Below, one piece after another: positions 32,101 through 40,720 of a DNA stretch of 64,000 nucleotides; position 1 is the first letter of the stretch, and each line of letters starts with the position of its first letter. The notes beneath the pieces are model-generated. The model did not search any database. It was not told the origin of the DNA and worked only from the letters and a program-made list of their open reading frames with translations. The DNA lies in assembly GCA_007449985.2 (NCBI GenBank), contig VIIQ02000194.1:62001-126000 (forward strand). Direction: 5' to 3'. This DNA is from Desmodesmus armatus (Eukaryota > Chlorophyta > Chlorophyceae > Sphaeropleales > Scenedesmaceae). The position numbers were made by a program, and so were the translations under genes.

Positions 32101-35100
32101 CTGCCAGACCGTCTGGGCTTGAAGCTGTAGCTGCCCTCGTACGCCATGAGGGTTGGCAGCGCCTCTCGTGAGTGGCCGACCTTGTTGCATGGGTACCAGG
32201 GTGCTCTTGAGGCGTACACCACCGGCATAGGTGACCTTCCATGCTCCAGGATCTGCTGCACCGTAAGGTTAGGGGGTCTCTCTGCGCAGGTGACGGCAGC
32301 TGCCACTTGGCCTGGCTCCCCCAGGTTGGTCCAGAAGTTCCGCAGGCGATGGGCCCTGCTGCCAAATCTGGCTGCATCCACTTCCAGTGGGGTGCCCAGC
32401 ACTTCAGTGACAACAGCAAAGTCCCTGCTCGCAATGTCCTGGTTCCAGTGGTACTGGAAGGCGGTGTTCTCAAGCAGGTATCCGATGGGTGGGTTGCCCT
32501 TCTCCTTTGCAGCCTCTTGCAGGTTGTTGAGCACACTCAACAACGGGTAGTATGTGCTGGACTTGTTGCCCCTCAGGCCCTTGCCACCACCAGCAGGAGA
32601 CAGGTCTTGACACTCCCAGCCTGCCACCACCAGCCACTGCTCTCCTGACTGCACCACTGTTGCCAGGTCTTGCTTGGTGGTGTCATGAATGTTCATGGGT
32701 AGGGAAGTGAAGGCATCCTCCCACGCTGTTGCCGGTAGAAGCTCAGGGTGCCTGCCTGTCAGCACAGCCAGCCTGTGCCTCATCACCTTCTGCGACACCT
32801 CGGAGGTGTCAGCGTAGAGGTACCTGTTGACTCTCACACCATGCCTCAGCACCATCTCCAGCCCTGCACCCAGGCCTCCAAAGGGCTCAAACAGGGTGAC
32901 GCCCTTGCGCCTGGCGACTGAAAAGAAAGTGGAAGCACAGCAGCCAGTGTCTACTCCCCCCCCAGCAGTGAGATTCCTGCTGTTGGCCATGCGCTGCTGA
33001 GCTGCCAGCACCCACTCACTTGCTTGTGCCTGCAGCACTTGCTCCTGGTGCTGGTGGTAGCTGGGGATGTCAGAGGTGTTTGGTGCAGAGGCGACGTAGC
33101 CGGCCAGCTCATACGGGGGTGGTGCAAAGTCATCAAAACAGCCTGGCACAGGTGGTCCACATGTCTCAAGCTGTGCCTCATTGATGACGATTGCTGCCGC
33201 CACTCCAGCATGTGCATGCTGGCCTGCCTCCTGCAGCATCTGCTCCTGCCAGTTGCTGGGCATCTCCAGCGCTGCCTGTTCACCTGTCAGGTGCCTCCCG
33301 TCAGGCATAATGACGTCCGGCAGTATGGGTGCAGGGAGTGGCCCTCTGTCCATGCAAGCTCCAGCTGTGTCGCGAGTGGTGGCTTCAGGGAAGCGGCTCA
33401 GTGCGTCAGCGTTGGTGTGTTTGTACCCTTCACGGTGCTCGACAATAAAGTCGTGCTCTTGCATCGCCATCAGCCACCTCACTTGCTGGCAGTTTGGCTC
33501 AGATGTTGTCAGCATTCCCAGCAGCGGCCGGTGGTCTGTCACCAGCTTGAAGGGATGCTTGCAGCCATGCAAGTAGTGCCCGAAGTGCTTGACGCCATAA
33601 ACAGCGGCCATTAGCTCACCTTTCCAGGGGGTGTACCTGCGCTCATGCTCGTTGCAGGATCGGCTAGCACATGCAACCATGTATTCCAGCCCGTCATCGC
33701 CCACCTGGCCCAGCACAGCCCCAATGCCTGTGACTGACCAGTCAGTGTGCAGCACAAACTGCCTGTTGATGTCGGCAGGCCTGAGGGCCAGCCCAGGGGT
33801 TGCCAGTGCTTGCTTCAGCTGTTCGTAGGCCGCCTCACGCTCTGTGGTCCACTCCCACTTGACGTCTGCCTTGGTGAGCTGGTAAATGGGGGCAGCTGTC
33901 TTACTGAAGCCGGGGATGTATATCCGGTAGTAATTCATGATACCCATGATACATCTGAGCTCACTCAGGTTGCGGGGAGACAGCAGGGCTAGGATGGCTG
34001 CCACCTTGGCCTTGGTGGGGCTCAGTCCATCTGCCGACACCATGTGGCCCAGGTACTCCACCTGTGAGGCCCCAAAGATGGACTTCTCAGGGTGTGCTCT
34101 CAACCCCACCTGGTGGATAGAGTCCAGCACTTTGCTCACATGCTTGATGTGGGACTTCATATCCTTGCTGAATATGACCAAGTCGTCCACATAGGCAATG
34201 GCGAAGTCAGCACAGCCCCCCTTGCTGAGCACCTCATCCATCACCCTTTGGTAGATGGCAGTGGCGTTGCGTGTGCCGAAGCTCAGCCTGCAGTAGCCCA
34301 TAAGCTTTCTGCCCCACCAGAACGCCGTGGTGTTCGCTGATGCTTCATCCAGCACCAGCTGGTGAAAGCCAGCACGCATGTCGATCACAGTCCACACCTT
34401 GCAGCCAGCCGCTGCTGCGAAGATGTCATCTGGCAGGGGTGGAGTGTAGCTGTCTGCGACCATGGCCTTGTTGAGCCTACGGTAGTCCTGGCACAGACGC
34501 TTCTCAGTCCACTCCCCTGTGACCCCATCCTTCTTTGCTGCCAGCACAGGGTGGCACGCATACTTGTTTGTGCTGGGCAGTTCCTTGATCAGCCCTGCTG
34601 TCTCCAGCTCAGCACATTTCTCATCCAGAATCTGCCTCTCAGCAGGGCTGAGTCTCCTGCTATGGCAGGCTTCCTTGATTGGGTCCTCATGCTTGAGCTT
34701 CCAACCCACTTCATGCTCGTAGCCGGGCATTTCTGCATGCGAGTAGGCGAAGGCATGCTTCCTGCTCCTTACAGCCTCCTGCAGTTCTGCCTGCTCCTCT
34801 GGGGTGGCATCGGGGTGGCAGGCAAACTGCCACTTGCCCTCTGGGTCGGTGATGGTCTCAGGAGCAAACTCCGGCTTGTCCCTCTCCCCAGCTGGCTGCA
34901 GAGCTTCCAACAGCTCTACTGGTAGGGAGCGGCTGACATCGTAGCCCACGGCGTCCGCCCTTGCCATTTCACCAGCAAGCAGATCTTGCACTCTGGGGTT
35001 CTCCAGCTGGGTGAACTGGGGCCCGGAGACACCTGCAGTGCCAACTCCCAAGGCGCCCTGCATTCCATGCTCCATCGCACCTGCTGTTGCCGCGGTTGTC

Positions 35101-36251
35101 CCACAAAACAGTAGCAGCAGCAGCACCGCCCAAGTCCACACGACTCCTGTCTTGAAGCTCTTCTGCCTACTGCACCTGGGAGGCAGGCAGTAGAGAGCTC
35201 TGAGCAGCTGCCACGACACCCGCTTTCTCTTCCTCTTGGTGCGCGGCGCCCTGGCCAGCTCAAGCCTCAGGTTTGCCCAGTACACAAGCCGTGGGCAGCT
35301 AACCACTGCAGCCAACCATCCTGCTGCTGCCGCAGCAGTAGCGTTGCCAACCCAGCCCAGCATGGCGTAGCCCACAGCAGTCACTCCTGCCATGCAGGCA
35401 GCGAAGGCGCACAGCAGAGCTACCAGCACCTCAAGCTGGCAGGGGTAGGCTGAGAAGTGGTACTTGCGGGGCCCAGGGTTCCGCTCCACATCACCTGATG
35501 CCATGAGGCGGGCCTCCTGCTCACCCACCCAGCCGTTGCGGTACACCCTGTAGTCCAGCTGGTGGCGTCGAGTGGTTGGGTTCCAACGCAGTGGGGTGAT
35601 TGGAGGTTGCCTGCTTGGTGTGAACAGCTCGACAAATACCCCAGCGCGTTCCATCTCCGCCAGCTGTGCTGCAGCTGCCGCGTGCTCCTGCCCCCCCAGC
35701 CGGTAGCCTGTTGGCCCCGGGTTGGGCTCCACGTCACCTGACGCCATCAGGCGAGCCTCCTGCTCACCTGCCCAGCCAGCGCTGCAGACCTTGGCGGCGA
35801 CTCCAGCCCCTGCACACTCCTGTGCAGGCTTGAGGCAGACCCAGGGCACCTCCACCAGGTCCATGACTCCCTTGTTGAGCCTTGGCCTGATGTAGCACTT
35901 CTGGAGTCCAAAGTCCATCACCATGCCCAGCAGGTGCATCTGCTCCCTGCCCAGGATGGCATCGTAGACACCACGGTTGCCGGTGTGCATCACCAGAGCG
36001 TTGAAGGCAACAGCAGTGGCGTCTGGGGTGCCTGGCAGCATTAGCAGCTTGACATCTTGCAGCACACCCTCTGGTCTGGCAGTGCTGCCATCTGCAGTAG
36101 GCTCAAGCACCACATGCCGTGTGGAGTGCACATGCACCACATGCCTTGAGCCATCATGGTTTGTTGCTGTGGCATACAATGTGGCATCAAAGCTCCAGCT
36201 GAGCAGTGTTGCTGAGTCTGTAATGATGTTCATGATGGTGTGGCCAGCCAT
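29142..36251 (-). CDS. Ty3/gypsy-like polyprotein with DNA methyltransferase, PHD finger and 2A motifs
   Basis: The open frame runs from GTG 36290 (TAG at 36300-36302 just before) to 29142, 2382 codons. The first ATG is codon 14, at 36251; numbering here is from the GTG. Order: retropepsin-like region with DSA at 25-27 and AILG at 111-114; 2A motifs DVEPNPGP (186-193) and DVERNPGP (267-274); three hydrophobic segments (286-311, 317-337, 381-402); RT about 560-760 with YVDD at 700-703; RNase H with Asp850, Glu892, Asp919, Asp962; C5 methyltransferase 1131-1325; integrase with His1611/His1616, Cys1646/Cys1649 and Asp1678, Asp1738, Glu1773; PHD finger 1983-2029; Tudor/chromo-like block 2080-2130; methyltransferase-like end 2262-2355. 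It would copy and integrate the element. No stop or frameshift is seen, so the copy may be recent. No Gag precedes it and no LTRs were found. Confidence 0.92.
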   Translation of the reverse strand: MAGHTIMNIITDSATLLSWSFDATLYATATNHDGSRHVVHVHSTRHVVLEPTADGSTARPEGVLQDVKLLMLPGTPDATAVAFNALVMHTGNRGVYDAILGREQMHLLGMVMDFGLQKCYIRPRLNKGVMDLVEVPWVCLKPAQECAGAGVAAKVCSAGWAGEQEARLMASGDVEPNPGPTGYRLGGQEHAAAAAQLAEMERAGVFVELFTPSRQPPITPLRWNPTTRRHQLDYRVYRNGWVGEQEARLMASGDVERNPGPRKYHFSAYPCQLEVLVALLCAFAACMAGVTAVGYAMLGWVGNATAAAAAGWLAAVVSCPRLVYWANLRLELARAPRTKRKRKRVSWQLLRALYCLPPRCSRQKSFKTGVVWTWAVLLLLLFCGTTAATAGAMEHGMQGALGVGTAGVSGPQFTQLENPRVQDLLAGEMARADAVGYDVSRSLPVELLEALQPAGERDKPEFAPETITDPEGKWQFACHPDATPEEQAELQEAVRSRKHAFAYSHAEMPGYEHEVGWKLKHEDPIKEACHSRRLSPAERQILDEKCAELETAGLIKELPSTNKYACHPVLAAKKDGVTGEWTEKRLCQDYRRLNKAMVADSYTPPLPDDIFAAAAGCKVWTVIDMRAGFHQLVLDEASANTTAFWWGRKLMGYCRLSFGTRNATAIYQRVMDEVLSKGGCADFAIAYVDDLVIFSKDMKSHIKHVSKVLDSIHQVGLRAHPEKSIFGASQVEYLGHMVSADGLSPTKAKVAAILALLSPRNLSELRCIMGIMNYYRIYIPGFSKTAAPIYQLTKADVKWEWTTEREAAYEQLKQALATPGLALRPADINRQFVLHTDWSVTGIGAVLGQVGDDGLEYMVACASRSCNEHERRYTPWKGELMAAVYGVKHFGHYLHGCKHPFKLVTDHRPLLGMLTTSEPNCQQVRWLMAMQEHDFIVEHREGYKHTNADALSRFPEATTRDTAGACMDRGPLPAPILPDVIMPDGRHLTGEQAALEMPSNWQEQMLQEAGQHAHAGVAAAIVINEAQLETCGPPVPGCFDDFAPPPYELAGYVASAPNTSDIPSYHQHQEQVLQAQASEWVLAAQQRMANSRNLTAGGGVDTGCCASTFFSVARRKGVTLFEPFGGLGAGLEMVLRHGVRVNRYLYADTSEVSQKVMRHRLAVLTGRHPELLPATAWEDAFTSLPMNIHDTTKQDLATVVQSGEQWLVVAGWECQDLSPAGGGKGLRGNKSSTYYPLLSVLNNLQEAAKEKGNPPIGYLLENTAFQYHWNQDIASRDFAVVTEVLGTPLEVDAARFGSRAHRLRNFWTNLGEPGQVAAAVTCAERPPNLTVQQILEHGRSPMPVVYASRAPWYPCNKVGHSREALPTLMAYEGSYSFKPRRSGSIWDENTQEHTEPTAKERELCLGYAPDDTAAEGVREQERRQVLGRCMDANTMQALFGICEAWQDVRQREEERLGTYSKRPAAVVAALAAEAAKERVSHGAGTDGVAGALALGACRPGMACDVQSAMVAEAEQCLVEDKLLPGSGSKEPWDDDALIHLLRNGTMPEGAQQAERDRLAKRARRYAWNEGKLQVKGLDVQMRTVPLPEERSDLVNTVHKQCGHLGVKRTLDLLGHSYQWRGMYKDVQHVIKRCEPCDRARVSFAGMNPTLTPLPIKGMFYRWHVDLCGPFTPSTEGYTYVMVAVEAYSKVLELVPLKSKSAEDTATDFTDVVLCRYGACAEVCSDRGAEWDAEFSDTLMDCMVLHRPTSSNHPQANGAAERSIQSVKRAIRKCAGSEGSARDWPKHLPWIRLGYNCSRQESTKLAPYTLLYGLGPTIPPAVKEHLEGPVDFDDAEAAAAELLHRQAVMRRNLVMAGDNLGIAQERDTLRYAQVRDGQYLPRVRVFYEGDYFYLKPSTRVCEHMKGSGLTLDVEPRKLRVLKANTDGSVELIGRDGTRMTVNASNLTLCHLPDIDGTIDLTLAYVDDDHTCEGCGSPHHDADMLICDNCLAGWHTWCLAQPLAEVPPEDEPWLCDKCKAAGVTEDDIQSRQLASALNQEEEERRKAFKRAYNPTVVQKRRDSSNAAMEGRLVRKVLPDGEELWGRVYYRGNADGHKPYLVVYQDGSEEICGNQAVAKRPGWLQDKEVGLPSGVLIPVPSRAVLGAASAGWEQAKRGMGAVPGILKQPGVCYTGDKKVHWPDKNCRGDELATAVIPLAEVHWVEGLGPNGAPSFLFESNKSETRVLAKRQGELAAGVTPAETDELLRLLESLNLPRGHRYLVPFAGDGLLVHLLRALGHNPVTSDFDRRLYELQASPLDGNLHSLVQYDIIISCVSESQLGTVLKCLLRHTTSLGAALILLFKTTMGDRRNKRCFWRLLVHDPGHVLPRLQ
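30204..30344 (-). other. PHD finger within the polyprotein
   Basis: A complete C4HC3 set: Cys1983, Cys1986, Cys1998, Cys2001, His2006, Cys2009, Cys2026, Cys2029, with the conserved Trp before the last pair (PWLC). PHD fingers read histone tails. Here it follows the integrase, where chromoviruses carry a chromodomain, so it may guide integration. The copy at 24706-26418 has the same residues. Confidence 0.88.
32315..32900 (-). other. C5 cytosine DNA-methyltransferase domain within the polyprotein
   Basis: Residues 1131-1325. Motif I is FEPFGGLGAGLE (1134-1145). Motif IV is GWECQDLSPAGG with the candidate catalytic Cys1227, having Glu where most enzymes have Pro before the Cys. Motif VI is LLENTAF with Glu1274-Asn1275. 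Motif VIII is GSRAHRLRNFWTNL (1310-1323). Spacing and the C-x-DLS and R-x-R-FW-NL signatures resemble the DRM/DNMT3 group more than DNMT1. It lies between RNase H and integrase. Activity is not proven, since the PC dipeptide is changed to EC. Confidence 0.82.
35469..35537 (-). other. 2A-like motif 2 (DVERNPGP)
   Basis: Residues 252-274 repeat the first module almost exactly (GWVGEQEARLMASG then DVERNPGP), 81 residues later, so the whole 2A module was duplicated. The membrane-spanning insert begins about 12 residues after the skip site. Confidence 0.78.
35712..35780 (-). other. 2A-like motif 1 (DVEPNPGP)
   Basis: Residues 171-193 read AGWAGEQEARLMASG then DVEPNPGP. This matches the D(V/I)ExNPG|P consensus at which ribosomes skip peptide-bond formation. 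It would release the protease part from the downstream part. Consensus match only; activity is inferred. Confidence 0.8.
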
Positions 36252-36302
36252 GCTGAGTTCAGAACGTACAAGACCAACAAAGAAGCACACTGGGCCAACC
36301 TA

Positions 36303-37043
36303 GCTCCGAGCAGAGCAGGACTCTCTGTACATACATCCATGATGAAAACCACCATTGACACAAGACGTTCTTGATCAGTTGCCGCTACCATCCAACAGCA
36401 TGCAATCCGTCACTTGCAGCACTACCCTTCTGTCAAGCTGTGTACAGCTACATGTAGCAACTGCAGCACCAAGATTCAAAAGATCTCCAAACCCCACCCT
36501 AGCACTACTCTACTGGTACAGGCTGACTGGCAGTACATTTCACATGCCCAGTGGCACCCTGCCAACAACCTGCCATGATTCAGACCACTCCTGCAGCCCC
36601 TCATTACGGCAGGCTTCAATGCATGTTAGACCACTGCTTGGATGCATTTGTATGCACGGGATGCGCATGCAAATGGCTGATATGCGTGACACAGCCTGTA
36701 TGTGTGTACTTATAAGTAATTATAAGTAATTACCAGCTGAACATATCTATTAAGTGAGCACTAGAAGTAAAACCCTGAGTGACCCCCCCCCCTTCAGGAC
36801 TGACATCATGAGCGACTGTCAATAAAGTTGGTAGGGTGGCCAGCTGAATCAAACATGCCACGGTACACATGCACCCATTTGGGCTGGACCAGGGATCCAA
36901 GTTTGCAACACCACTGGCAACACATTTGCCTAATCAAATGCACTGCCATTGAATGTAAAAGAGAGTGCGCTACAGCAAAGCATCAATGTCACACGCGTAC
37001 GGTCGCAAAATGAGGCCCGATTTGGGCTACTTTGGGGTTTGAG
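36303..37043. other. Upstream region of the retroelement; no gene seen
   Basis: No Gag-like frame. A GTAATTATAAGTAATTA tandem lies near 36712-36733 and a poly-C run at 36782-36792. On the minus strand a CAG just before the polyprotein frame (GGTTGGCCCAG|TGTGC) could be a 3' splice site that links an unseen upstream exon. Confidence 0.4.
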
Positions 37044-39869
37044 GCAGCAGCAACATGGGCAGGCTCGGGGCGGATCTAAGTCGCACCAGCAGTAATCACA
37101 CACTGCCCGCAAGCAGCAGCAGGGTCAGCAGCAACCACAGCTCCCACCGCAGCAGTCACAGCAGCAGCAGCAGCAGCAGCAGCCTCAACCAAGCGACGCA
37201 GCCCAGCAGCAGCAGGAGCAACAGGAGGCGCCTCCAGAGCAGCAGCAGCAAGAGGACCGGTCCCCTCCCACAGACCCTACGCAGCCTCTACTCCCCTTGG
37301 ACAGCTCAGCCTCCCCGGCTCAGCTATTGGAGCAGCTGTAGGACCGATTCAAGGCTATGGAGCAGCTTGGCCGCCAGGTGAAGGAGGGTCCCCAGGGTCA
37401 GGACCCTACAGTGCAGCAGTATCTGCAGGCGATGTCAGCTGCCAGCTTGCTGATGAGCGGCCTCATCCATCGCAACATTATGATGTGTGCGTCAGTGACA
37501 GGGGACACCCTGGCTCTTCAGGAAGACACTAGGGGTCTGCAGCAGCGATTGCAGCGGCTTGAGCGGGCGGTAGCGCAGCGAAGCAGTGGGGGCAGCACGC
37601 CCGCTGATGCAGCCGCGGTGGCTGGGCTTTTTACTCAGGTGGAGCAGCTGGGTGCCACAACAGAGCAGCTGGGGGTGGCAGTACGCGGGGTGCGTAACGA
37701 CGCCAAGACAGCCCTGGGTTACCTGCAGAAGGCCGGCCTCCACAGCGGCGACTCTGCCCAGCAGCTGCAGGACGCCGCAGACAAGGGTGCACAGGCCTTT
37801 ATGCAGCAGGCGCAGCTCAAGCGGGATGTGAAAGCCCTGCAGCGCACCATCAAGGAGCTTCAGGAGGACCAGCAGCGGCTGCGTACTCAGCAAGTTGCCC
37901 AGGGTGCTGTCGGCGCTTGGGCGCCAGCTGGCTGGCACCCCGACCGGGTGGGTGAGGCCCTAGCTGCTGCTGGCACCATCAGCAAGGGCAGCATCCTGTC
38001 TGTGGCAGTTGTCTTTGCTCCGAGGGGTCCGGGCGGCAGCTCAGGCGGGGCGGGCTCCGGGGCAGGGGGTGGCAGCAGCGGCGGCAGGGCACAACACAGT
38101 GCAGCTGGCGAGCAGCACAGGGGGAGCGGGGCAGCAGCAGCAGCAGCTGGAGGTAGTAGGCCAGGGGACCAGCCCCCTGGTGGGGCCTCTGGCCGGCGGC
38201 CCATGGCTCTGTACAAGATCCTGCTGAGGAGCAAGGAGCTTGAGTTCACGGTGCTGGGTGGCCGCACCCGCACGAGCCTCGCCCAGCAGCGCCAGCCGGT
38301 GTATGTGGAGAAGCTGCTAACAGAGGAGGAGAAAGCACAGCGGCGGGCCATGACGCCCACAGCCAAGCAGCTGAAGGCCCGGGGTGAAAGGGTGCGCTGG
38401 TCAGGGGCTGTTCTGGAAAAGGAGGTGCGGGGCCCTAGCGGGCGCCCGTACTGGGAGCGGGTGCAGCTGGCACGGGAGCCCCGCTCCCCTAGGGGCGCAG
38501 GCGCAGCGGCAGCAGCAACAGCGGCAGGGGATGAGTTTGCGGGCCGGGATGCAGACGCGTATTGACCAGCCCTGATGCAGATGCCACTGATATCCAGCTT
38601 CTAGTGCAGAATGTGGGGGGTATGGCAGCAGCTAGAATTCCTAGTGCGGTGGAGCAGCACCTTGATTGTGATGTGTACGGGTTTGTTGAGACTATGTTGA
38701 CGAGTGACACGGTGGGTGATGTAGAGGGCCTCTTGCCTGGGTATGATGTCTATCACTGTGTTAGGCCACGGCCTGCCCGTGGCAGGCCCCATGGGGGTGT
38801 GGCAGTGTATGTCAGAAGGGATTCCCCTATCAGTTTGGGGGCTGGGCTTCGTGTTACGAGTGACCCTGCAGCGGGGATTGTGTGGTTGGTGGTGCCGGCG
38901 TTCCGGCTCATAGTCGCAGTGTGGCGTGAGGATGTCGCGCTTGCACTTGCAGGTTGTCGGGAGTGTTGGTCCTCTTGTTTCCTGCTAACTATGTGCTCGT
39001 TGCAGTTGCTTGCTGGTGATTGGCGGCATCAGTCGCTTGACTGGGTGATGCAACAGAGGTGGGAGGAGTCTGCAGTGCAGGCCGCGCTGGCTGCCCTATT
39101 CAGGGCCCGGTGGCGGGGTCTCACCCAAGGTGACCCACGTTCCGCCCCTTCTATCGGCATTCACAAGCTTACACATCATGCATGGGTCTACCCGCTAGAT
39201 CCTGGCTTCAATCCCTTCTCAAGGGACGATGCACCTCCGCATATCAAGTTGTGCATGCCCTTTGATGTAGCACGTAACCTTGCCCAGTTGCGTATTGGTT
39301 CAGCCCACCTTGAAATAGAACAGGGACGTAAGCGAAGGGTCTTTGTGCCCCGTGCTGACCGCCTGTGTCAATTGTGTTGTGGAGAGGATGCTACCTTGGC
39401 CCACCGCCAAGCTGTACTGGCAAGGACAGATACTAGTCGTAATGTGGAAGACTTGAAGCACTTCCTGTTGGAGTGCCCTGTTTACGATGATTTGCGCGCC
39501 GCTTGCCCGGCCTACTCCCTGTCTGATATTGTGGTACTGGACGACCCTGAATGTGTGCGATCAGTGTTTCAACATGGAGAGCAGTCTGCGTTGGCATACA
39601 CTCTGTACAAGATGAAAGTGCGCCGGGCGCGCCTTCTTGGGCTGACTTTGGGTATCTGACCGGACAAGGGTATTTCTTGGTTCTGCTGCCTGCTGGATCC
39701 TAGCTGTTTGCTTCCCACTTCTGTACAAGGTTGTCGTGTTGCCTCACGATGTCAATGAAGTCTCCTTTGCTGTCTTGCTTTGAATCAGGCTACTATCTGG
39801 TGTAGGTGGTGCAAACCACTGACTGGGATCGGGGTGGCAAATGTGTCTGCGTGTAACATTTTCTTCCCC
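37044..39869 (+). pseudogene. Internally deleted, 5'-truncated LINE (left-arm copy)
   Basis: ORF1 is present only from its Gln-rich middle. It carries TAG at 37338-37340 where the full element reads Gln, then an open 402-codon C-terminal half (37357-38565). ORF2 (38562-39659) has TTG in place of the start ATG in the TTGA overlap. Its endonuclease N-terminus (VQNVGGMAAARIPS, FVET) is joined in frame to the element's extreme C-terminus (WREDVALALAGC..., zinc-like CQLCCG...LKHFLLEC). The junction is at GTGTGG, so most of the endonuclease and all of the RT are lost through a microhomology deletion. The 3' tail (to 39869) also lacks ~70 bp present in the right-arm copy. Confidence 0.88.
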
Positions 39870-40720
39870 ATTACAAGGTGCCTTTTCGCCGCTATGATCA
39901 TAATAGCAGTCATTCGTGCAACATCTACAGCACGCGTTTTGCCAGTTTGATGGGTGGTGCCCCACCTTGTGAGCCTGGCCACAAGTAGTCAACAAGTGCC
40001 ACACACTGCATAACCATCTGGCCAGCCATATTGAGCATGCATTCAAGCCAGCCAGGACAACATACATGCACATTCCTGGAAGCTGGCTGACAGGATCCCA
40101 TGACCCTGCTGTCCACAAAAGACCCAGGACAGACACGGCAAACATGAGTAGAGAAGCAAGTGCCTCATGTGGGCAGAGCATACCAGACAAGCTCGCAAAA
40201 CATACCGTGCCGTTGTACATGGCACTGCCAACCAACCCAGGTGAAAAACACACACTCTGCCGCACTTGGCAGCAACTGCAAGGTTGTCCACCCCGCAAGC
40301 CTAAGTCAAATGTGGTCGCCTGTACAGCAAGCCTGTCTCCAGAAAACAGCAAGCATGTGTCAAAGTAGACAGTACCACAGGCCAGAACCCTGCACAGTAA
40401 CATTGGATGTGTGCTTTGTTCCACCAGCTGGAAAGCTGAAACGTTCCCATGTCCCTGAATCATTCCCATGTTTGTACACCACATCACAGCAAATATCACT
40501 CGTTCAGAGCATGACTGCAAAACAAGCACCGTGAGGGAAGGCGCCGTGCACAAAAAGGCCGCAAGGGCCCCCTTGTCAGCGGCTCACAACAGCAGCAGCA
40601 AAGAGACATACCAGCAATAATAAACACCAACCAAGGCAGCAAAAGCCAACACTGGCCGTACCCCGCTGTAGTGGCATCGCACCTGCAGTAGGTCTCCCGA
40701 ACAGACTGCCACACACACCC
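39870..40720. other. FAS1 3' flank, left arm; no supported gene
   Basis: Mirrors 55857-56706 in the right arm. The frames here show no domain. It separates the FAS1 stop from the shared LINE 3' end. Confidence 0.5.

Noticed and set aside
27330..37043. LTRs flanking the large polyprotein
   Set aside because: I compared 27330-27936 with 36303-37043 by eye and saw no direct repeat. The element ends are left undefined.
39744..40553. 269-codon minus-strand frame in the left FAS1 3' flank (mirrored at 56024-56850)
   Set aside because: It is Cys/Trp-rich with no domain, differs in frame between the arms, and overlaps the LINE tail; probably non-coding.
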